This document shows positions 6,082 through 7,605 of a stretch of DNA of 7,605 bases, piece after piece (position 1 is the first letter of the stretch; each line of letters opens with the position of its first letter). The stretch covers positions 1 through 7,605 of the forward strand of contig JBCCMP010000256.1 in assembly GCA_039026295.1 (NCBI GenBank), given 5' to 3'. A program made the translations under genes and the position numbers. The notes beneath the pieces are model-generated. The model had not been told where the DNA came from. It worked only from the letters and a program-made list of their open reading frames with translations, and ran no database searches. This stretch comes from Thermohalobaculum sp039026295 (GTDB lineage Bacteria > Pseudomonadota > Alphaproteobacteria > Rhodobacterales > Rhodobacteraceae).

Positions 6082-6891
6082 TTAAACTTTGCCACCGTCC
6101 GTCTGGGACGCATCGTCTTCTCCGGGCGCGACGCCCTGCTGTATGCGCCGCGATTCCTCTCGTCCGCGTCTGGTTTGTCCGCGCCTCGTGCGCTCACGCT
6201 CGCGATTGGCCTGACCGTCAAGTTCCCGACCGTCACGTGCCCGACCGTCGCGTGCCTGCGCGTCACGGCGGGCCTGACGGCGGGCCTCGCGCCGCGCTTC
6301 GCGTCTGGCTTCCTCGGCGCGTAGCCGCGCCTCGGCGGCACGCTTGCGTGCAAGCTCATCCTGCTCATAGCGGTCGCGCTGCTGACGGCGCAGGCGGCGT
6401 TTTTCCCGGGCGAGCTCCTGATCGATCCGCTCCTGCTCCAGGCGGCGGTCGCGTTCCAATCGGCGCTGGCGCCTTTCTTCGCGCGCGATGCGCTCGGCTT
6501 CCTCGCGCTTGCGCTCCAACCGTCGTTGCCGCCGCTGCTCGCGGGCGATTTCACGGTCTGCCCGCGCCCGTTCACGCGCCTCTATCTCCTGCCGGGCGAG
6601 AATTCGGTCCGTGCGCGTCGAGCCGGGTGGAAACCGGTAATCCGCATAGGTCGGGTCATAAAGCAGCCCGTTCTGGCGTGACTTTTGCCGCTTCAGCGAC
6701 CTCAGATAGGCGTCGCGCTCGGCTGCTGTGCGGAAAATACGGCCATCGGACGTGCGATAAACCCCAACGCGGTCCTGGTAGATTATGCCTGGGCCGCCGT
6801 AAGTTCCGGTCGTATGGACCGGTTTGCAGGCCCCAAGGGCCACTGCCGCCACCGTAATCACCGCTGCCTGTTTCAGATTGGGCACAAACAT
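6082..6891 (-). CDS. Lipoprotein with long Arg/Glu/Ala-rich charged helix
   Basis: Numbered from the ATG at 6891 the product is 269 residues. A signal peptide ends in a lipobox, VALGAC, with Cys22 the likely lipidated residue, so it should be anchored to the inner or outer membrane facing the periplasm. After it comes a short Gly-rich linker and a small module YQDRVGVYRTSDGRIFRTAAERDAYLRSL (about 38-66). A very charged region follows (about 98-210), built of near-repeats: IAREQRRQRRLERKREEAER and IAREERRQRRLERDRRLEQE are 20-residue units, with a looser third one. This fits a long single alpha-helix or coiled coil. The tail has RDGRARDGRELDG repeats and an acidic end. ATG 6891 is preferred over GTG 6897 because AGGAGG (6901-6906) is 9 bases from ATG but only 3 from GTG. 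I do not recognise a family. Possible roles are an envelope spacer or a binder of polyanions, both guesses. It stands alone with its own terminators. Confidence 0.8.
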   Translation of the reverse strand: MFVPNLKQAAVITVAAVALGACKPVHTTGTYGGPGIIYQDRVGVYRTSDGRIFRTAAERDAYLRSLKRQKSRQNGLLYDPTYADYRFPPGSTRTDRILARQEIEARERARADREIAREQRRQRRLERKREEAERIAREERRQRRLERDRRLEQERIDQELAREKRRLRRQQRDRYEQDELARKRAAEARLRAEEARREARREARRQARRDAQARDGRARDGRELDGQANRERERTRRGQTRRGREESRRIQQGVAPGEDDASQTDGGKV

Positions 6892-6900
6892 CTCCACCCG

Positions 6901-6906
6901 CCTCCT
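6901..6906 (-). promoter_or_regulatory. Ribosome binding site deciding the lipoprotein start
   Basis: On the minus strand the bases read AGGAGG, a full Shine-Dalgarno core. It is 9 bases before ATG 6891 and 3 bases before the in-frame GTG 6897, so the ATG is the better start. Confidence 0.75.
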
Positions 6907-7097
6907 CGCAATGTCTCTTGTTAACTGAACGCGGCACCGCCGAAATCTTGCGCAGGGTCACGGCCTTGTGAAGTTTGGCAGTCCATACCGGCAAAATCGA
7001 TCTGGAAAGCCAAATTCGACCTGCACAAGTCGTTCCCGGTCAAGAAGGCCCACCCATTGAACGGTCTAGTCATGGCACAGTCAGCCCGGAGCGAGCC

Positions 7098-7605
7098 ATG
7101 ACCGCGTTTCAATTAGACCTCTCCGCCGTGACCCAGCCCGTAAGCACGGCACGGGGACTTCCGAACCCCTTCTACACCGATCCCGCAGTGTTCGAGGTGG
7201 AAAAACAGCGCGTCTTCTTCCGCAACTGGGCCGCGCTCGCCTTTACCTCTGACGTGCAGAAGTCCCGCTGGGCCAAGCCGCTGACCTTCCTCGGACAGCC
7301 TCTGGTTCTGGTGCGCGATCGCAGCGGGGTCCTGCGCGTCTTTCAGAACATATGCCGCCACCGCGGCATGATTCTGGTGTCAGAGGAAGGGCCGGTCGCC
7401 GGCACCCTTCGCTGCCCCTACCATTCATGGAGTTACGAGCTCTCGGGCGATCTACGCATCACACCCCATGTCGGCGGACCCGGGACCAACCGGCACGACA
7501 CGATCGAGCGCGAAAATCTGGGGCTGATTGAAGTGCGCAGCCATATCTGGATGGGCATCGTCTTTATCAACATCGACGGGAACGCGCCGGATTTCGAGAC
7601 CTGGG
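7098..7605 (+). CDS. Rieske [2Fe-2S] aromatic ring-hydroxylating oxygenase alpha subunit, N-terminal part
   Basis: The frame is open from ATG 7098 to the window end (169 residues; the family is about 350-450), so the gene is cut by the window and not truncated. GGAG (7088-7091) lies 6 bases before the ATG. The N-terminus LPNPFYTDPAVFEVEKQRVFFRNW (21-44) is the usual lead-in of this family. The Rieske cluster ligands are complete: Cys86-x-His88 (NICRHRG) and Cys106-x2-His109 (LRCPYHSW), 17 residues between the two pairs. The mononuclear iron catalytic domain would start near GLIEVRSHIWMGIVFINID (142-160) and continue outside. Such enzymes use electrons from a reductase and O2 to hydroxylate or N-demethylate substrates. 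Relatives include aromatic dioxygenases, glycine betaine demethylase (GbcA) and carnitine oxygenase (CntA), and the substrate cannot be set from this part. It is divergent from the lipoprotein gene. The 200-base gap between them (6898-7097) must hold both promoters, but I find no convincing -35/-10 pair. Confidence 0.92.
   Translation, partial: MTAFQLDLSAVTQPVSTARGLPNPFYTDPAVFEVEKQRVFFRNWAALAFTSDVQKSRWAKPLTFLGQPLVLVRDRSGVLRVFQNICRHRGMILVSEEGPVAGTLRCPYHSWSYELSGDLRITPHVGGPGTNRHDTIERENLGLIEVRSHIWMGIVFINIDGNAPDFETW

Noticed and set aside
6237..6857. Open frame of 206 codons on the plus strand opposite the lipoprotein gene
   Set aside because: The minus-strand frame has a signal peptide, lipobox, a strong Shine-Dalgarno sequence and a terminator, while this one is an Arg/Pro/Ala-rich shadow.

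Overview
The window looks like GC-rich chromosomal DNA from an alphaproteobacterium, most likely a Rhodobacterales-type marine or soil organism. This rests on the style of the FadA and FadJ proteins, the fadA / small gene / fadJ layout, and a perfect TTAA-N7-TTAA (CtrA-type) site. It is an inference from sequence alone.

Left part (1-4095), fatty-acid beta-oxidation. The window opens inside a thiolase gene (acetyl-CoA acyltransferase, fadA type). Its reading frame is interrupted by an in-frame TAA at 63-65, where the family normally has an aromatic residue. Two small genes (789-1196 and 1386-1802) follow. Both look like NTF2/SnoaL-fold proteins and resemble each other. Then comes a full-length FadJ/FadB-type protein (1885-4095) that fuses enoyl-CoA hydratase and 3-hydroxyacyl-CoA dehydrogenase domains, with the key active-site residues present. 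Thiolase and FadJ would together carry out the last three steps of the beta-oxidation cycle. The role of the two small proteins is unknown.

Middle part (4096-6024), a possible lipase and partner module. After a GC hairpin and the CtrA-like site lies a gene for a small exported or membrane-anchored beta-sandwich-like protein with two C-terminal cysteines. A strong intrinsic terminator follows, ending only 26 bases before a class 3 lipase gene with an intact Ser-Asp-His triad. The lipase has no signal peptide and carries a roughly 115-residue helical, membrane-prone tail. An enzyme without a signal peptide beside an envelope protein recalls secreted effector and immunity pairs, but no secretion gene is visible here. 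The 3' end of the lipase gene and the following hairpin lie in a 46/47-bp tandem duplication that places two near-identical hairpins back to back.

Right part (6025-7605). On the minus strand is a lipoprotein with a very long Arg/Glu/Ala-rich charged helix, ended by the duplicated hairpin terminators. Divergent from it, across a 200-bp gap, is the start of a Rieske [2Fe-2S] oxygenase alpha subunit that runs off the window.
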